Source: Microvirga lotononidis
GTDB lineage: Bacteria; Pseudomonadota; Alphaproteobacteria; Rhizobiales; Beijerinckiaceae
Assembly: GCF_034627025.1 (NCBI RefSeq)
Contig: NZ_CP141048.1
Coordinates: forward strand, 4,540,001 to 4,604,000
Direction: 5' to 3'
Length of the DNA: 64,000 nucleotides
This document shows, piece by piece, positions 48,353-57,596 of the stretch. Both the position numbers and the translations under genes were made by a program. Numbering within the stretch: the first letter of the stretch is position 1; every line of letters begins with the position of its first letter. Below the pieces are notes generated by a model. It saw nothing but the letters and a program-made list of their open reading frames with translations. It searched no databases and was not told the DNA's origin.

Positions 48353-49132
48353 ATGCGCTTTTCGCTTCTCACCATCGCCCGGACCACTGCCCTGCTCGGC
48401 GCCCTGGCGATCGCACCCGCCGCGATGGCGCAGGGCACGGTCTTCAACGATCAGCAGAAGCAGGCCATCGGCGAGATCGTGAAGGATTATCTCCTGAAGA
48501 ACCCGGAGGTTCTGACCGAGGTGATCGCCGAGCTGGAGAAGCGACAGGCGGAAGCCCAGCAGGTCGCCCAGGCCGGCGCCGTGAAGGAGACGAAGCAGTC
48601 GCTCCTGAACGCGTCCCACTCCTACGTGGTCGGCAATCCTTCCGGCGACATCACCCTGGTGGAGTTCTTCGATTACAATTGCGGTTACTGCAAGAAGGCG
48701 CTGTCCGACCTCCAGACGCTCATGAAGAGCGACCCGAAGCTCCGGGTCGTCCTGAAGGACTTCCCCGTTCTCGGGCCCGATTCCGTCGAGGCGAGCCGTG
48801 TGGCCCTGGCCGTGAAGAACCAGCTCCAGGGCCAGAAGCTCTTCGATTATCATACCAAGGTCCTCGAAAGCCGCGGCCGGGTGAACGGAGAGCGGGCGAT
48901 GGCGGTCGCCAAGGAGCTGGGCGTCGACATGACCCGTCTCCAGAAGGACATCGACAGCCCCGAAATCCGCAACGCTCTCCAGGAGAACATGGCGCTGGGC
49001 GACAAGCTCAGCCTGACCGGGACGCCGGCCTTCATCGTGGGCGAAACCGTCGTTCCCGGGGCCGTGGGCCTCGAGCCCTTGAAGCAGCTCGTGGACAACG
49101 TGCGCCAATGCGGCAAGGCCAGCTGCGGCTAG
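48353..49132 (+). CDS. DsbA-family thiol:disulfide oxidoreductase
   Basis: This 259-residue periplasmic protein has a signal peptide (FSLLTIARTTALLGALAIAPAAMAQ). A helical N-terminal region (QKQAIGEIVKDYLLKNPEVLTEVIAELEKRQAEA) leads to a thioredoxin fold. The active site is FFDYNCGYCKKA (CGYC) near residue 109, with cis-proline loop LTGTPAFIVG. The layout with a helical N-terminal extension resembles ScsC/Com1-like DsbA proteins that oligomerise and often act as isomerases, which is an inference. AAAGGA lies six bases before the ATG at 48353. Confidence 0.92.
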   Translation: MRFSLLTIARTTALLGALAIAPAAMAQGTVFNDQQKQAIGEIVKDYLLKNPEVLTEVIAELEKRQAEAQQVAQAGAVKETKQSLLNASHSYVVGNPSGDITLVEFFDYNCGYCKKALSDLQTLMKSDPKLRVVLKDFPVLGPDSVEASRVALAVKNQLQGQKLFDYHTKVLESRGRVNGERAMAVAKELGVDMTRLQKDIDSPEIRNALQENMALGDKLSLTGTPAFIVGETVVPGAVGLEPLKQLVDNVRQCGKASCG

Positions 49133-49400
49133 GCTTTCGAGCTCACTGTAGGTTTATCGGCTTATTCCGGCCGCGCCATCGCCAGCCTCGTGCCGATGAT
49201 GGCTTGGCTGGACCCGCCTCGCTTTCCCGATCGGATAGCCAGGACAGGCCCCGCCGCAACCTGAGAATGACCGGATTACGTTGCGGAACTCTCGCCAAGC
49301 TTGGGAAAGCCATGGTTTTCCCCTTCCCCCCTGCTCGCCTTTTGGCTAAGAGGGCGTTTCTGCTCCGCCCGACGGGGCTGCAAGGAACGCTCCTTATCCC

Positions 49401-49868
49401 ATGACCACCGTCTTCGTCCTCAACGGACCCAATCTCAATCTGCTCGGCCGCAGAGAGCCTCACGTCTATGGCAACACCACGCTGGACGACATCGAGACGC
49501 TCGTGCGCGAGAAGGCCGGGACCCTGGGGGCGGCGATCATGTTCCGCCAGTCGAACCACGAGGGACAGCTCGTGGACTGGATCCAGGAAGCAGGAGCCCA
49601 GGGAGCCGGCGTCGTCATCAATGCCGGCGCCTATACCCACACCTCGATCGCGCTCCGCGATGCCATCTCCGGCAGCGGCGCTCCGACGGTCGAGATCCAC
49701 ATTTCGAATGTTCATGCCCGCGAGGGCTTCCGCCATCGCTCGCTCATAGCGCCCGTGTCCGTCGGCGTGATCTGTGGTTTCGGGCCCATGAGCTACGTGC
49801 TCGGCCTGGAAGCGGTTCACCATGTGATGACCGAGCGCGCGCGGCAGGCGAAGCCCTCCCAGCACTAA
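49401..49868 (+). CDS. aroQ: 3-dehydroquinate dehydratase, type II
   Basis: This 155-residue enzyme catalyses the third step of the shikimate pathway as a dodecamer. The start [20 protein letters not shown] holds the active-site lid with Arg and Tyr, then [31 protein letters not shown] and [18 protein letters not shown] with catalytic His. The C-terminus [12 protein letters not shown] completes the type II fold. It lies 26 bases upstream of accB, a conserved alphaproteobacterial linkage. Confidence 0.97.
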   Translation: MTTVFVLNGPNLNLLGRREPHVYGNTTLDDIETLVREKAGTLGAAIMFRQSNHEGQLVDWIQEAGAQGAGVVINAGAYTHTSIALRDAISGSGAPTVEIHISNVHAREGFRHRSLIAPVSVGVICGFGPMSYVLGLEAVHHVMTERARQAKPSQH

Positions 49869-49894
49869 TTCCTCAGGAAGTAGAGGTAAGCCCC

Positions 49895-50374
49895 ATGGCC
49901 AAGGAAAACCCTTTCGATCCCGATCTCGTCCGTGAGCTGGCGAATTTGATCGCCGACACGGACCTCAGCGAGATCGAAGTGGAGAAGGGCGACCTTCGTA
50001 TCCGCGTGGCGCGCACGATCACGGCCGCGGTCTCAGTCCCGGTCGCAGCTCCCGCAGCCTATGCCGCCCCCGCCCCGATGGTGGCCCCGCCTCCGGCTGC
50101 CGCCGAGATTCCTGCCGCGGCCAAGCCCGGCGCGCCCCATCCGGGCGCGGTGCTCTCGCCCATGGTCGGCACCGCCTACCGCAAGCCCTCTCCGGACGCC
50201 AAGTCCTTCGTCGAGATCGGCTCCAAGGTCCAGGCCGGCGACAAGGTCCTGCTCGTGGAAGCCATGAAGACCTTCAACGAGATCGTGGCGCCCCGCGCCG
50301 GCACCGTGACCGCCATCTATGTCGAAGACGGAACTCCTGTTGAATACGGCGAACCCCTCCTCGTCATCGAGTAA
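49895..50374 (+). CDS. accB: biotin carboxyl carrier protein of acetyl-CoA carboxylase
   Basis: AccB (159 residues) carries biotin in acetyl-CoA carboxylase, the first step of fatty-acid synthesis. The N-terminal domain ([29 protein letters not shown]) is joined by an Ala/Pro-rich linker (about residues 50-85) to the biotinyl domain, with the biotin lysine (about 125) in [14 protein letters not shown] lies about seven bases upstream of the ATG at 49895. It is followed by accC after eight bases, so the two are co-expressed. Confidence 0.96.
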   Translation: MAKENPFDPDLVRELANLIADTDLSEIEVEKGDLRIRVARTITAAVSVPVAAPAAYAAPAPMVAPPPAAAEIPAAAKPGAPHPGAVLSPMVGTAYRKPSPDAKSFVEIGSKVQAGDKVLLVEAMKTFNEIVAPRAGTVTAIYVEDGTPVEYGEPLLVIE

Positions 50375-50382
50375 GGCACGAC

Positions 50383-51744
50383 ATGTTCGATAAGATCCTC
50401 ATTGCCAATCGTGGCGAGATCGCCCTGCGAATCCTGCGCGCCGCGAAGGAGCTGGGCATCGCCACCGTGGCCGTGCACTCCACCGCCGACGCGGACGCCA
50501 TGCACGTGCGCCTCGCGGACGAGAGCGTGTGCATCGGTCCGCCGGCCGCCCGGGACAGCTACCTCAACATCCCGGCCCTGATCGCCGCCTGCGAGATCAC
50601 CGGCGCGGACGCCATCCATCCCGGCTATGGCTTCCTGTCCGAGAACGCCCGCTTCGCCGAGGTGCTGGAGCATCACCGCATCGCCTTCATCGGCCCGAAG
50701 GCGGAGCATATCCGCATCATGGGCGACAAGATCGAAGCCAAGCGGACCGCCAAGCGTCTGGGCATCCCCTGCGTCCCCGGCTCCGAAGGCGGGATCAACG
50801 ATGAGACCGAGGCCAAGAAGGTCGCCAAGGAGATCGGCTATCCGGTCATCATCAAGGCGGCCGCCGGCGGCGGCGGGCGCGGCATGAAGGTGGCGCGCAA
50901 CGAGGACGACCTCGTTCACGCCTTCCAGACCGCCCGCACCGAGGCCAAGGCCGCCTTCGGCGACGATGCGGTCTATATCGAGAAGTATCTCGAGAAGCCG
51001 CGCCATATCGAGATCCAGGTCCTCGGCGACGGCAAGGGCAATGCCATCCATCTGGGCGAGCGCGACTGCTCCCTGCAGCGCCGTCACCAGAAGGTGTGGG
51101 AGGAAGGGCCCTCGCCCGCCCTGAACCTGGAGATGCGCGAGCGCATCGGCGGCGTCGTGGCCAAGGCCATGCAGGACCTGCAATATGCCGGCGCCGGCAC
51201 CATCGAGTTCCTCTACGAGGACGGCGAGTTCTACTTCATCGAGATGAACACTCGCATCCAGGTGGAGCACCCGGTCACCGAGATGATCACCGGCATCGAC
51301 CTGGTGAACGAGCAGATCCGCGTCGCGGCAGGCCACCCGCTCTCGGTACGGCAGGAAGACATCAAGATCGAAGGCCATGCCATCGAGTGCCGCGTGAATG
51401 CCGAGCATCCCTCGACCTTCCGCCCCTCGCCCGGCACGATCAGCTACTTCCACCCGCCGGGCGGCCTCGGCGTGCGCGTCGACTCGGCCGCCTACCAGGG
51501 CTACCGCATCCCGCCCCATTACGATTCCCTCGTGGGCAAGCTCATCGTCCATGGCCGCACCCGCAACGAGTGCCTGATGCGCCTGCGCCGGGCCCTCGAC
51601 GAGTTCGTGGTGGATGGGATCGACACCACCCTGCCGCTCTTCCGCACCCTAGTGCGCAACCCGGACATCCAGAATGGCCAGTACGACATCCACTGGCTGG
51701 AGAATTTCCTGAAGACCGGTGGCCTGGGCGACGAGCAGGCGTAA
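50383..51744 (+). CDS. accC: acetyl-CoA carboxylase, biotin carboxylase subunit
   Basis: AccC (453 residues) carboxylates the biotin on AccB using ATP and bicarbonate. Motifs are the N-terminal [31 protein letters not shown], the glycine-rich ATP loop [57 protein letters not shown] in pieces (catalytic Glu and Arg), and [12 protein letters not shown]. Length is normal. It is in the aroQ-accB-accC-aat row, 200 bases before aat. Confidence 0.98.
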   Translation: MFDKILIANRGEIALRILRAAKELGIATVAVHSTADADAMHVRLADESVCIGPPAARDSYLNIPALIAACEITGADAIHPGYGFLSENARFAEVLEHHRIAFIGPKAEHIRIMGDKIEAKRTAKRLGIPCVPGSEGGINDETEAKKVAKEIGYPVIIKAAAGGGGRGMKVARNEDDLVHAFQTARTEAKAAFGDDAVYIEKYLEKPRHIEIQVLGDGKGNAIHLGERDCSLQRRHQKVWEEGPSPALNLEMRERIGGVVAKAMQDLQYAGAGTIEFLYEDGEFYFIEMNTRIQVEHPVTEMITGIDLVNEQIRVAAGHPLSVRQEDIKIEGHAIECRVNAEHPSTFRPSPGTISYFHPPGGLGVRVDSAAYQGYRIPPHYDSLVGKLIVHGRTRNECLMRLRRALDEFVVDGIDTTLPLFRTLVRNPDIQNGQYDIHWLENFLKTGGLGDEQA

Positions 51745-51943
51745 AACTCGGCTGGCATGAGCGGCGCGGAATGCTGCTCATGCCCCGACACGACATGCGT
51801 GACGCCCTGCATTTTCGGCGGTGTTCCGTGAGGAAGACCGTCGACCGTTCGCAATGCGGAGAAAGTTGCCGCCCTGAGGCGTTGTCGTTGCAGAGAGGGC
51901 CTGCAAATGGACGGCATTGCCGTTCCTTGGTACAAAGCGCACC

Positions 51944-52618
51944 ATGAGCCATGCGTCTGACCACGCGACCGAAATCACCCCCGACATTCTGCTGAAAGCC
52001 TATGCGGCCGGCATCTTTCCCATGGCGGAAGATGCGGACGATCCGTCCCTCTTCTGGGTCGAGCCGCGCGAGCGGGGCATCATCCCCCTCGATTCCTTCC
52101 ACATTTCCAAACGTCTGGCGCGCACCGTCCGCTCGGACCAGTTCGAGATCCGGATCGATCGGGATTTCGACGGGGTCATCGCCGGCTGCGCCGCTCCCGG
52201 AGTGGATCGGGAGAAGACCTGGATCAGCCGGCGCATTCGCGAACTCTACGGCGAACTCTTCGATGCGGGCTACTGCCACACGGTGGAGGTCTACCGGGAC
52301 GACCGCCTCGTCGGCGGTCTCTATGGTGTGCGGCTCAACGGGGCCTTCTTCGGCGAGAGCATGTTCCACACGGAACGGGATGCCTCGAAGATCGCTCTGG
52401 TACATCTGGTGGCGCGCCTGCGCCGGGGCGGGTTCTCGCTTCTGGATACCCAGTTCGTGACCTCGCATCTGGCGCAGTTCGGCGCAATCGAGGTTCCCAG
52501 GCGCAGCTATAAGCAGATGCTGCGCAACGCCATGGAGCACGGCGCCGATTGGGATTGCTGGCCGCCCGGCACGATCGTCAGCGGCGAGGAGGCCCTCGCT
52601 GTTCTACAAGCCGAGTAA
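51944..52618 (+). CDS. aat: leucyl/phenylalanyl-tRNA--protein transferase
   Basis: Aat (224 residues) adds Leu or Phe to N-terminal Lys/Arg of proteins, marking them for ClpS/ClpAP decay (N-end rule). The start region [35 protein letters not shown] is the family hallmark, with [41 protein letters not shown] and the C-terminal [19 protein letters not shown]. The ATG at 51944 is the family start, and nine open codons upstream are dismissed. It follows accC as in many alphaproteobacteria. Confidence 0.97.
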   Translation: MSHASDHATEITPDILLKAYAAGIFPMAEDADDPSLFWVEPRERGIIPLDSFHISKRLARTVRSDQFEIRIDRDFDGVIAGCAAPGVDREKTWISRRIRELYGELFDAGYCHTVEVYRDDRLVGGLYGVRLNGAFFGESMFHTERDASKIALVHLVARLRRGGFSLLDTQFVTSHLAQFGAIEVPRRSYKQMLRNAMEHGADWDCWPPGTIVSGEEALAVLQAE

Positions 52619-52623
52619 GATCC

Positions 52624-52722
52624 AGAGCATCGGGCGTGGAATCGAACTCACGTCCGATGTTCTCATCGTTTGTTCGTTTGCATCTTTCCACGCAAAACCG
52701 GTTCCCAATTTTGCGGTCGATG
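52624..52722. repeat. dispersed palindromic element (AGAGCATCGG type)
   Basis: The element begins with an inverted repeat (CATCGGGCGTG...CACGTCCGATG) and continues with GTTTGTTCGTTTGCAT and ACGCAAAACCGGTTCCC. Such sequences are widespread intergenic elements in Hyphomicrobiales genomes as I recall them. It sits between convergent aat and the DUF2155 gene. Confidence 0.6.
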
Positions 52723-52724
52723 GT

Positions 52725-53342
52725 TTAGCGATCCGTATTGATGATCGGCGCGGCAGGGGCCTGGCGCCTCACCGGCTGCCTTGGTTGGGGCTCCGGCTGG
52801 CGCAAGGGAGCCGTCTGGACGGCCGGCGGGCGCGGGGCCGTGGCGCCGCCGGTCGGCGCCATGATGTCGCCCGGCCGTCCGGCATCGCTCGGCGCACGGG
52901 CGGAATCCTGGATCGGCGGGAGCTCTTCGGGCATCTCCTTGGGCTCCGAGATGACCTCCGTGCCGCCTTTGCAATCAACGAGCCAGATATCGTAGACCGG
53001 GTGCTCGAGCCCGTGCAGGCCCGGGCTCGCGGCAAAGAGCCAGCCGGAGAAGACGCGCTTGTTCTGGCCCTCGGGGCCGGGCTCGTCCACCTCGATGAAC
53101 GAGGTGGTGTTGGGCGCCTCCGTCGGAGGCTTGGTGAAGCAGACCCTGGGCGTCATCTGCAGGGCGCCGAACTGGACGGTTTCGTCGATTCCGACCTCGA
53201 ACGAAACGATGCGCCCGGTGATCTTGTCGAGTCCCGAAAAGACGGCCGTGGGATTCTTGATCCGGTCCGCCTGAGCGGCGCCCGCTGCGCCGATTACCCC
53301 TGCGAGCACGAGAGCCGCCCGCGTCCATCCGAGTTTCATCAT
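52725..53342 (-). CDS. DUF2155 domain exported protein
   Basis: This 205-residue protein has a signal peptide (MMKLGWTRAALVLAGVIGAAGAAQA). The DUF2155 domain follows (TAVFSGLDKITGRIVSFEVGIDETVQFGALQMTPRVC in part, FTKPPTEAPNTTSFIEV, KRVFSGWLFAASPGLHGLEHPVYDIWLVDC). The pair of conserved cysteines may form a disulfide. The C-terminal third is proline-rich and disordered. The family is largely alphaproteobacterial and uncharacterised; genomically it lies between aat and the NDUFA12 homologue in related species. The start could also be 53339. Confidence 0.88.
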   Translation of the reverse strand: MMKLGWTRAALVLAGVIGAAGAAQADRIKNPTAVFSGLDKITGRIVSFEVGIDETVQFGALQMTPRVCFTKPPTEAPNTTSFIEVDEPGPEGQNKRVFSGWLFAASPGLHGLEHPVYDIWLVDCKGGTEVISEPKEMPEELPPIQDSARAPSDAGRPGDIMAPTGGATAPRPPAVQTAPLRQPEPQPRQPVRRQAPAAPIINTDR

Positions 53343-53575
53343 ATCATCCAAGCCAGGTCCGATTTGGCGGTTCTTGTCCGGTCTGCCCGGTCGTACCCCT
53401 TATCCCGGCAACGCGATAACACGCGAACCATGATGGAAAAAGGGCAAGCGGGAAAAGTCCTGCCAGATCGGCGGGAACCCTGGATATTCCCCTTCACGAC
53501 AACGTCAAACAATTTTCTGAACCTCCGGTCCCGCCGCAGGTTAACCGGCCTCTATCGATCACAGAGGGCTGGAAC

Positions 53576-54574
53576 ATGGACATGAGCGACGGCAACGGGA
53601 TCTCACGGCGGGGCATGATGGGTGCAGCGGCAGCCGGTCTCGCTTCGGCGGCGGCGAGCCCGGCTTCGGCTCAGACGGCCGCGAGCGGCGGTGTGGCCAA
53701 GGACGATCCGACGACCAAGTATCCCAAGCCACCGTTCCGGTCGCAGTCGCAGCCCTGGCCAGGCCTTGCCGGCAAGATGGATCCCCGCCCCGACCACGGC
53801 GAGACGAGCTACAAGGGATCCGGGCGGCTGCGTGGCCGGAAGGCCCTGATCACGGGCGGCGATTCCGGCATGGGCCGGGCCGCCGCCATCGCCTTCGCTC
53901 GCGAGGGCGCCGACGTGGCCATCAGCTATCACCCGGACGAGGAGCCGGACGCGCGGGAGGTCATCGACCTGATCAAGAAGGAGGGCCGGATCGCCGTGGC
54001 CCTTCCAGGCGACATCCGCGACGAGGCCCTGTGCACCCGCATCGTGGCCGATGCCGTGCAGCAGCTCGGAGGCCTCGATATCCTGGTCAACAACGCCGCC
54101 CGCCAGCAGCAGCGGCAAGCGCTGCTCGACATCACGTCCGAAGACTTCGACGCGACCTTCAAGACCAACATCTATGCCATGTTCTGGCTGACCAAGGCGG
54201 CTCTGCCGCACCTGACCCCGGGCTCCGCGATCATCCAGACGACGTCGGAACAGGCCTATGATCCTTCGGAGAACCTGGTCGATTACGCCATGACCAAGGC
54301 GGCGATGATGAACTTCACCAAGTCCATGGCGAAGCAGCTCGGCCCGAAGGGAATCCGCGTCAACGGAGTCGCTCCGGGGCCGATCTGGACGCCGCTTCAG
54401 GTCAGCGGCGGCGCGACCCAGGAGAAGCTGCAGCAGTTCGGCGGCGACACCCCCATGGGCCGTCCCGGCCAGCCGGCAGAGCTCGCCTCGATCTATGTCC
54501 AGCTTGCTGCGGCCGATGCGAGCTATGCGACGGGGCAGGTCTACGGGGCGGCCGGAGGCAGCGGCCAGCCGTAA
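53576..54574 (+). CDS. Tat-exported short-chain dehydrogenase/reductase (YghA-like)
   Basis: This 332-residue SDR has an N-terminal twin-arginine signal (ISRRGMMGAAAAGLASAAASPASA). The YghA-type lead sequence is PKPPFRSQSQPWPGLAGKMDPRPDHGE in part. The Rossmann core has LITGGDSGMGRAAAIAFAREGADV (cofactor), NNAARQQQ, the serine in QTTSEQAYD and YAMTKAAM (catalytic Tyr and Lys). Members reduce aldehydes or oxidise sugars, and the substrate is unknown. Tat export implies that the enzyme is folded with its NAD(P) cofactor in the cytosol before transport. The ATG at 53576 follows CAGAGGGCTGGAAC. Confidence 0.88.
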   Translation: MDMSDGNGISRRGMMGAAAAGLASAAASPASAQTAASGGVAKDDPTTKYPKPPFRSQSQPWPGLAGKMDPRPDHGETSYKGSGRLRGRKALITGGDSGMGRAAAIAFAREGADVAISYHPDEEPDAREVIDLIKKEGRIAVALPGDIRDEALCTRIVADAVQQLGGLDILVNNAARQQQRQALLDITSEDFDATFKTNIYAMFWLTKAALPHLTPGSAIIQTTSEQAYDPSENLVDYAMTKAAMMNFTKSMAKQLGPKGIRVNGVAPGPIWTPLQVSGGATQEKLQQFGGDTPMGRPGQPAELASIYVQLAAADASYATGQVYGAAGGSGQP

Positions 54575-54623
54575 ATTCCTTGCCCTCGCACCGCCTCCAG
54601 GTGAGGCGAGGGCCTTTCCGCAA

Positions 54624-55616
54624 CTAGACCGTCTTGGCATTCTCCGGCGCGGCGGCCGCCTTCGCGCTGCTCGCGAAGCGCCGCGCCAGGACCGCGCAGG
54701 TCATAAGCTGGATCTGGTGGAAGATCATGAGCGGCAGCACGATGGAGCCCACGTCCTGTCCGGCGAAGATCACGTTCGCCATCGGGGCGCCTGACGCGAG
54801 GCTCTTCTTGGAGCCGCAGAAGGTGATGGTGATCCGGTCCGCGCGATTGAAGCCGAACCAGCCGCTGACATAGAACGTGAAGCACAGCACGGCGACCAGC
54901 AGCACGATGTCGATCACGACGACGGCGACGAGGTCCTCGGCCGAGAGCTTGTGCCAGAGCCCCCCGATGACGGCCTCACTGAAGGCGCCGTAGACGACCA
55001 TCAGGATGGAGCCGCGGTCGACGAACTGCGTGAGCGTCCTGTGCCGGCTGAGCCATCGGCCGAGAAAGGGCTGGAGCACCTGACCGAGGATGAAGGGAGC
55101 GAGAAGCTGCAGCAGGATGCCCTCGAGCGCCCCGAGAGAGAAGCCCCCGCCCCCTTTCGTATGGAACAGGAGCCCCACGAGAAGTGGGGTCAGGAACATG
55201 CCGAGGATGTTCGAGGCGGAAGCCGAGCAGATGGCTGCCGGCACGTTGCCCTCCGCGATCGACGTGAAGGCGATCGACGACTGAACGGTCGAGGGGAGAA
55301 CGCACAGGAACAGGATTCCGGTGGCCAGCGCCGGGGTCATCAGGTTCGGCACGGCCAGAACGATGAGGCCGAGTATCGGAAAGACCACGAAGGTGGTGAC
55401 CAAAACGAAGAGGTGCAGCCGCCAATGGGTCATGCCGGCGATCACCACATCGCGTGACAGGCGCGCGCCGTGGAGAAAGAACAGCAGCGCGATCGCCAGA
55501 TTGGTCGCGACCGAGAACACTTCCGCCGGCTCGCCGCCGATGGGAAGGATCGACGCAAGAACGACCATCCCGAAGATGGCGATCGTGTACCATTCCCGTT
55601 TGATGAGAGAAGCCAT
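54624..55616 (-). CDS. SBF-like (bile acid:sodium symporter fold) transporter
   Basis: This 330-residue protein has about ten membrane segments and the SBF_like (YfeH-type) signatures ALLFFLHGARLSRDVV, FLCVLPSTVQSSIAFTSIAEGNVPAAICSASASN in part (the crossing helix), and FCGSKKSLASGAPMANVIFAG. Members of this group transport small organic anions or sodium; the substrate here is unknown. The start MASLIKREWYTIAIF is the family start. It is convergent with the SDR gene and codirectional with DUF1127 upstream. Confidence 0.88.
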   Translation of the reverse strand: MASLIKREWYTIAIFGMVVLASILPIGGEPAEVFSVATNLAIALLFFLHGARLSRDVVIAGMTHWRLHLFVLVTTFVVFPILGLIVLAVPNLMTPALATGILFLCVLPSTVQSSIAFTSIAEGNVPAAICSASASNILGMFLTPLLVGLLFHTKGGGGFSLGALEGILLQLLAPFILGQVLQPFLGRWLSRHRTLTQFVDRGSILMVVYGAFSEAVIGGLWHKLSAEDLVAVVVIDIVLLVAVLCFTFYVSGWFGFNRADRITITFCGSKKSLASGAPMANVIFAGQDVGSIVLPLMIFHQIQLMTCAVLARRFASSAKAAAAPENAKTV

Positions 55617-55742
55617 GGTGACCTTCGTTATGGTTGACGTCCCAGCCGACGTTTCGTGCCCTGCCCTATGCCTGAAGCTCCGGGAACCTGTTCATCTCCG
55701 CCCCCGCTGCGTCAGCTTGGCTGAAGAGACCCCTTGAAAAGC

Positions 55743-55770
55743 GAAAGCCCGCCAAGGGCGGGCGATCGCT
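55743..55770 (-). terminator. hairpin terminator of the DUF1127 gene
   Basis: A stem GCCCGCC/GGCGGGC-type hairpin (55747-55764) is followed on the minus strand by TTTCGCTTTTC, 23 bases past the DUF1127 stop. Confidence 0.65.
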
Positions 55771-55792
55771 GCGAGAATCGCTGTCGTGCCGT

Positions 55793-55948
55793 TTACGCGA
55801 AGGTCGCCTCGCGGGCGACCCGGGAAATGTCGTAGCGGGCGATGCCGAGATCGGCCAGATCACGGTCGGAGAGCTGCGCCAGCTCGCGGACGGTCTTGCG
55901 ATACAGATGGTAGTTGCGAACCTTCGAAAGGATATAGGAAACGAACAT
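55793..55948 (-). CDS. DUF1127 small protein
   Basis: This 51-residue protein begins MFVSYILSKVRNYHLYRKTVRELAQLSDRDLADLG in pieces; RELxxLSDRDLxDLGIxRxDI is the DUF1127 (YjiS-like) signature. Small DUF1127 proteins in alphaproteobacteria have been linked to RNA metabolism and phosphate or stress responses, though roles differ. The start at 55948 is the only one giving the compact family form; the open frame runs further upstream without similarity. A perfect 9-bp inverted repeat lies about 110 bases upstream and may be an operator. Confidence 0.85.
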   Translation of the reverse strand: MFVSYILSKVRNYHLYRKTVRELAQLSDRDLADLGIARYDISRVAREATFA

Positions 55949-56055
55949 GTAAAGCCCCAGCAGTGGACCGGCCTCGTGACCGGTTATCTTTGCTCTTGTT
56001 GCGGTGCGGATATACGGATGCGCTCCCGCCTTGAGGAGCCATAAGAACTGAGGTC

Positions 56056-56078
56056 CGTTATGCCCTGACGGCATAACG
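56056..56078. promoter_or_regulatory. 9-bp palindrome between divergent genes, possible operator
   Basis: CGTTATGCC and GGCATAACG (spacer CTGAC) form a perfect inverted repeat between the divergent DUF1127 and hexapeptide genes. There is no T tract on either side, so an operator is more likely than a terminator. The cognate regulator is unknown. Confidence 0.45.
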
Positions 56079-56177
56079 CTGAAAGCGTCCGGGCCCGCAC
56101 CTGCCCCCAGAATGGGCCTTTGAGTCCGGGACCGATCCGTTAAGCTTCGAGGGCAGATCGATGGGGAACGCACTCAC

Positions 56178-56795
56178 ATGAACGAAGCGGATCGACGAAG
56201 CGACGAGGCACGCCGGCGCCTGGAATTCCTGTCGGTGGAGGAAACGGCCACGCTCGGCGAGCGCGGCGTCCTGTTGCCGGATCCCGGTTCCGTGCTGGTC
56301 TCGCCCCATGTTCGCCTGGAGGAGGACGTGGTGCTCTGGCCCAACGTCATCCTCCAGGCTTCTTCGGAAAGCCGCATCGCCATCGGCCGTGGGACGAACC
56401 TTTTTCCCGGGACCCGTATCGTTTCATCGGGTGGGGCGGTCACGATCGGCACCGGTGCGGAGATCGGAGAGGAAGGCGGCTTCACGATCAAAGCCGGTCC
56501 TGGTGATACCATCGCCATCGGGAACGGAGCCCGGCTTCTCGGCAGCGGATCGCTCACCCTGTCGAATTGGGTCGGACGGGGAGCCCAGATCCTCGGCTCC
56601 ATCCGTTGCCAGAACTGCACATTGGGAGATGGCGGAACCTATCGCGAATCCGATCCGGATGAGCGAGGCGGCGTACTGAAGGGCTCAGGCGTGGCGCGCG
56701 GCATCGAGGTCCCGCAGGGCCACGTGATCCAGGCATTCGGCCTCTTCTCCGAAGCGGTCATGCGGCGGCAATCGTATTTCCATCCGAAAGGCTGA
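56178..56795 (+). CDS. hexapeptide-repeat (left-handed beta-helix) protein
   Basis: This 205-residue protein consists largely of hexapeptide-like repeats ([LIV]GxxxxL-type): GSVLVSPHVRLEEDVVLWPNVILQA, IAIGRGTNLFPGTRIVSSGG, VTIGTGAEIGEEGGFTI, IAIGNGARLLGSGSLTLSNWVGRGAQILGSI. This is the left-handed beta-helix of acyl- and nucleotidyl-sugar transferases such as GlmU's C-terminal domain. No nucleotidyltransferase domain is present and the active-site histidine of LpxA/GlmU types is not obvious, so the function is unassigned. It ends RQSYFHPKG, followed by a repeat pair. Confidence 0.75.
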   Translation: MNEADRRSDEARRRLEFLSVEETATLGERGVLLPDPGSVLVSPHVRLEEDVVLWPNVILQASSESRIAIGRGTNLFPGTRIVSSGGAVTIGTGAEIGEEGGFTIKAGPGDTIAIGNGARLLGSGSLTLSNWVGRGAQILGSIRCQNCTLGDGGTYRESDPDERGGVLKGSGVARGIEVPQGHVIQAFGLFSEAVMRRQSYFHPKG

Positions 56796-56838
56796 TTTCA
56801 ATCCCAGCAGTGTTCGGACCTATTGAGAAATGGCCTTG

Positions 56839-56926
56839 CATCATCACCGGCCTCGTTCCGGTGATCTCCATGCGAGTGGCGCGGAGCTTCACAGACGGGC
56901 ATGGCCGGCACAGGGCCGGCCATGAC
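56839..56926. repeat. paired REP-type palindromes (copy C)
   Basis: Two palindromes (CATCACCGGCCTCGTTCCGGTGATC and CATGGCCGGCACAGGGCCGGCCATGAC) are separated by about 30 bases. They lie between the convergent stops of the hexapeptide and NDUFA12 genes. The organisation matches copies A and B. Confidence 0.8.
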
Positions 56927-56958
56927 ATGAGAGGTATCGAAGACAGGCTTGGCCCGCC

Positions 56959-57372
56959 TTACTCTCCCGGCGTCCAGGGAACGTAGTCACCCGTCGCGGC
57001 GGGACGCTGCCCGAGAGACAGGCTCGAGCCCTGCGGACGGTAGGCCTGTGCGGTGCCGGTCATGTTGGGCACGTAGGCCCTCTCCCAGGAATGCGGCTTG
57101 TAGTTTTCCTCGCTCGGAGCCACGTCGCCGTTATGGCACAGCCAGGCGCGCCAGCCGGGCGGCACCTTCGAGGCATCGGCATAGCCGTTATAGACGACCC
57201 AGCGGCGCTCGGCGCCCACGTTCGAGTCGATGGCCTGGGGCTGCGTATAGCGGTAGTAGCGGTTTCCGAATTCGTCCTCACCCACGAACTGCCCCTTGCG
57301 CCAGGTGAAGTACCGGGTGCCGATGGTCTGTCCGTTCCACCAGGTGAAGAATTGGGTCCAAAACTGTTTCAT
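56959..57372 (-). CDS. NADH:ubiquinone oxidoreductase accessory subunit, NDUFA12 family
   Basis: This 137-residue homologue of the mitochondrial complex I subunit NDUFA12 (B17.2) occurs in alphaproteobacteria as an accessory complex I subunit. The core motif is FTWRKGQFVGEDEFGNRYYRY, then RRWVVYNGYADASKVPPGWRAWLCHN in part and the C-terminal KPHSWERAYVPNMTGTAQAYRPQGS. It has no signal or membrane segment, as expected for a peripheral-arm subunit. In related genomes it lies close to the DUF2155 gene and aat; here four genes are inserted between. The 57373-57596 gap holds the RTX gene's terminator. Confidence 0.93.
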   Translation of the reverse strand: MKQFWTQFFTWWNGQTIGTRYFTWRKGQFVGEDEFGNRYYRYTQPQAIDSNVGAERRWVVYNGYADASKVPPGWRAWLCHNGDVAPSEENYKPHSWERAYVPNMTGTAQAYRPQGSSLSLGQRPAATGDYVPWTPGE

Positions 57373-57552
57373 CGCTGCTGCCTAGGGGGAGCCAAAGTTG
57401 GGCGGAATATGGCGTCTGCGTTTAAAGAAGTCGAGCGCAAAGATGGCCGTTCGAAGCCCACGAAAAGCGGGAACACCTCCCCTATCGACTTTTTATGTAA
57501 TTCTGAGACAAAAGCTCCCCGAGAGGCCTTTTGTGCTTCCTATTGCCACAAG

Positions 57553-57580
57553 AAAGGGCGGCATTACCGCCGCCCTCTGT
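57553..57580 (-). terminator. hairpin terminator of the RTX gene
   Basis: A 7-bp stem (GGGCGGC/GCCGCCC) with a six-base loop is followed on the minus strand by TTTCTTG, about 20 bases past the RTX stop. The T tract is imperfect. Confidence 0.6.
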
Positions 57581-57596
57581 TTGAGGCTCAGCCTTT

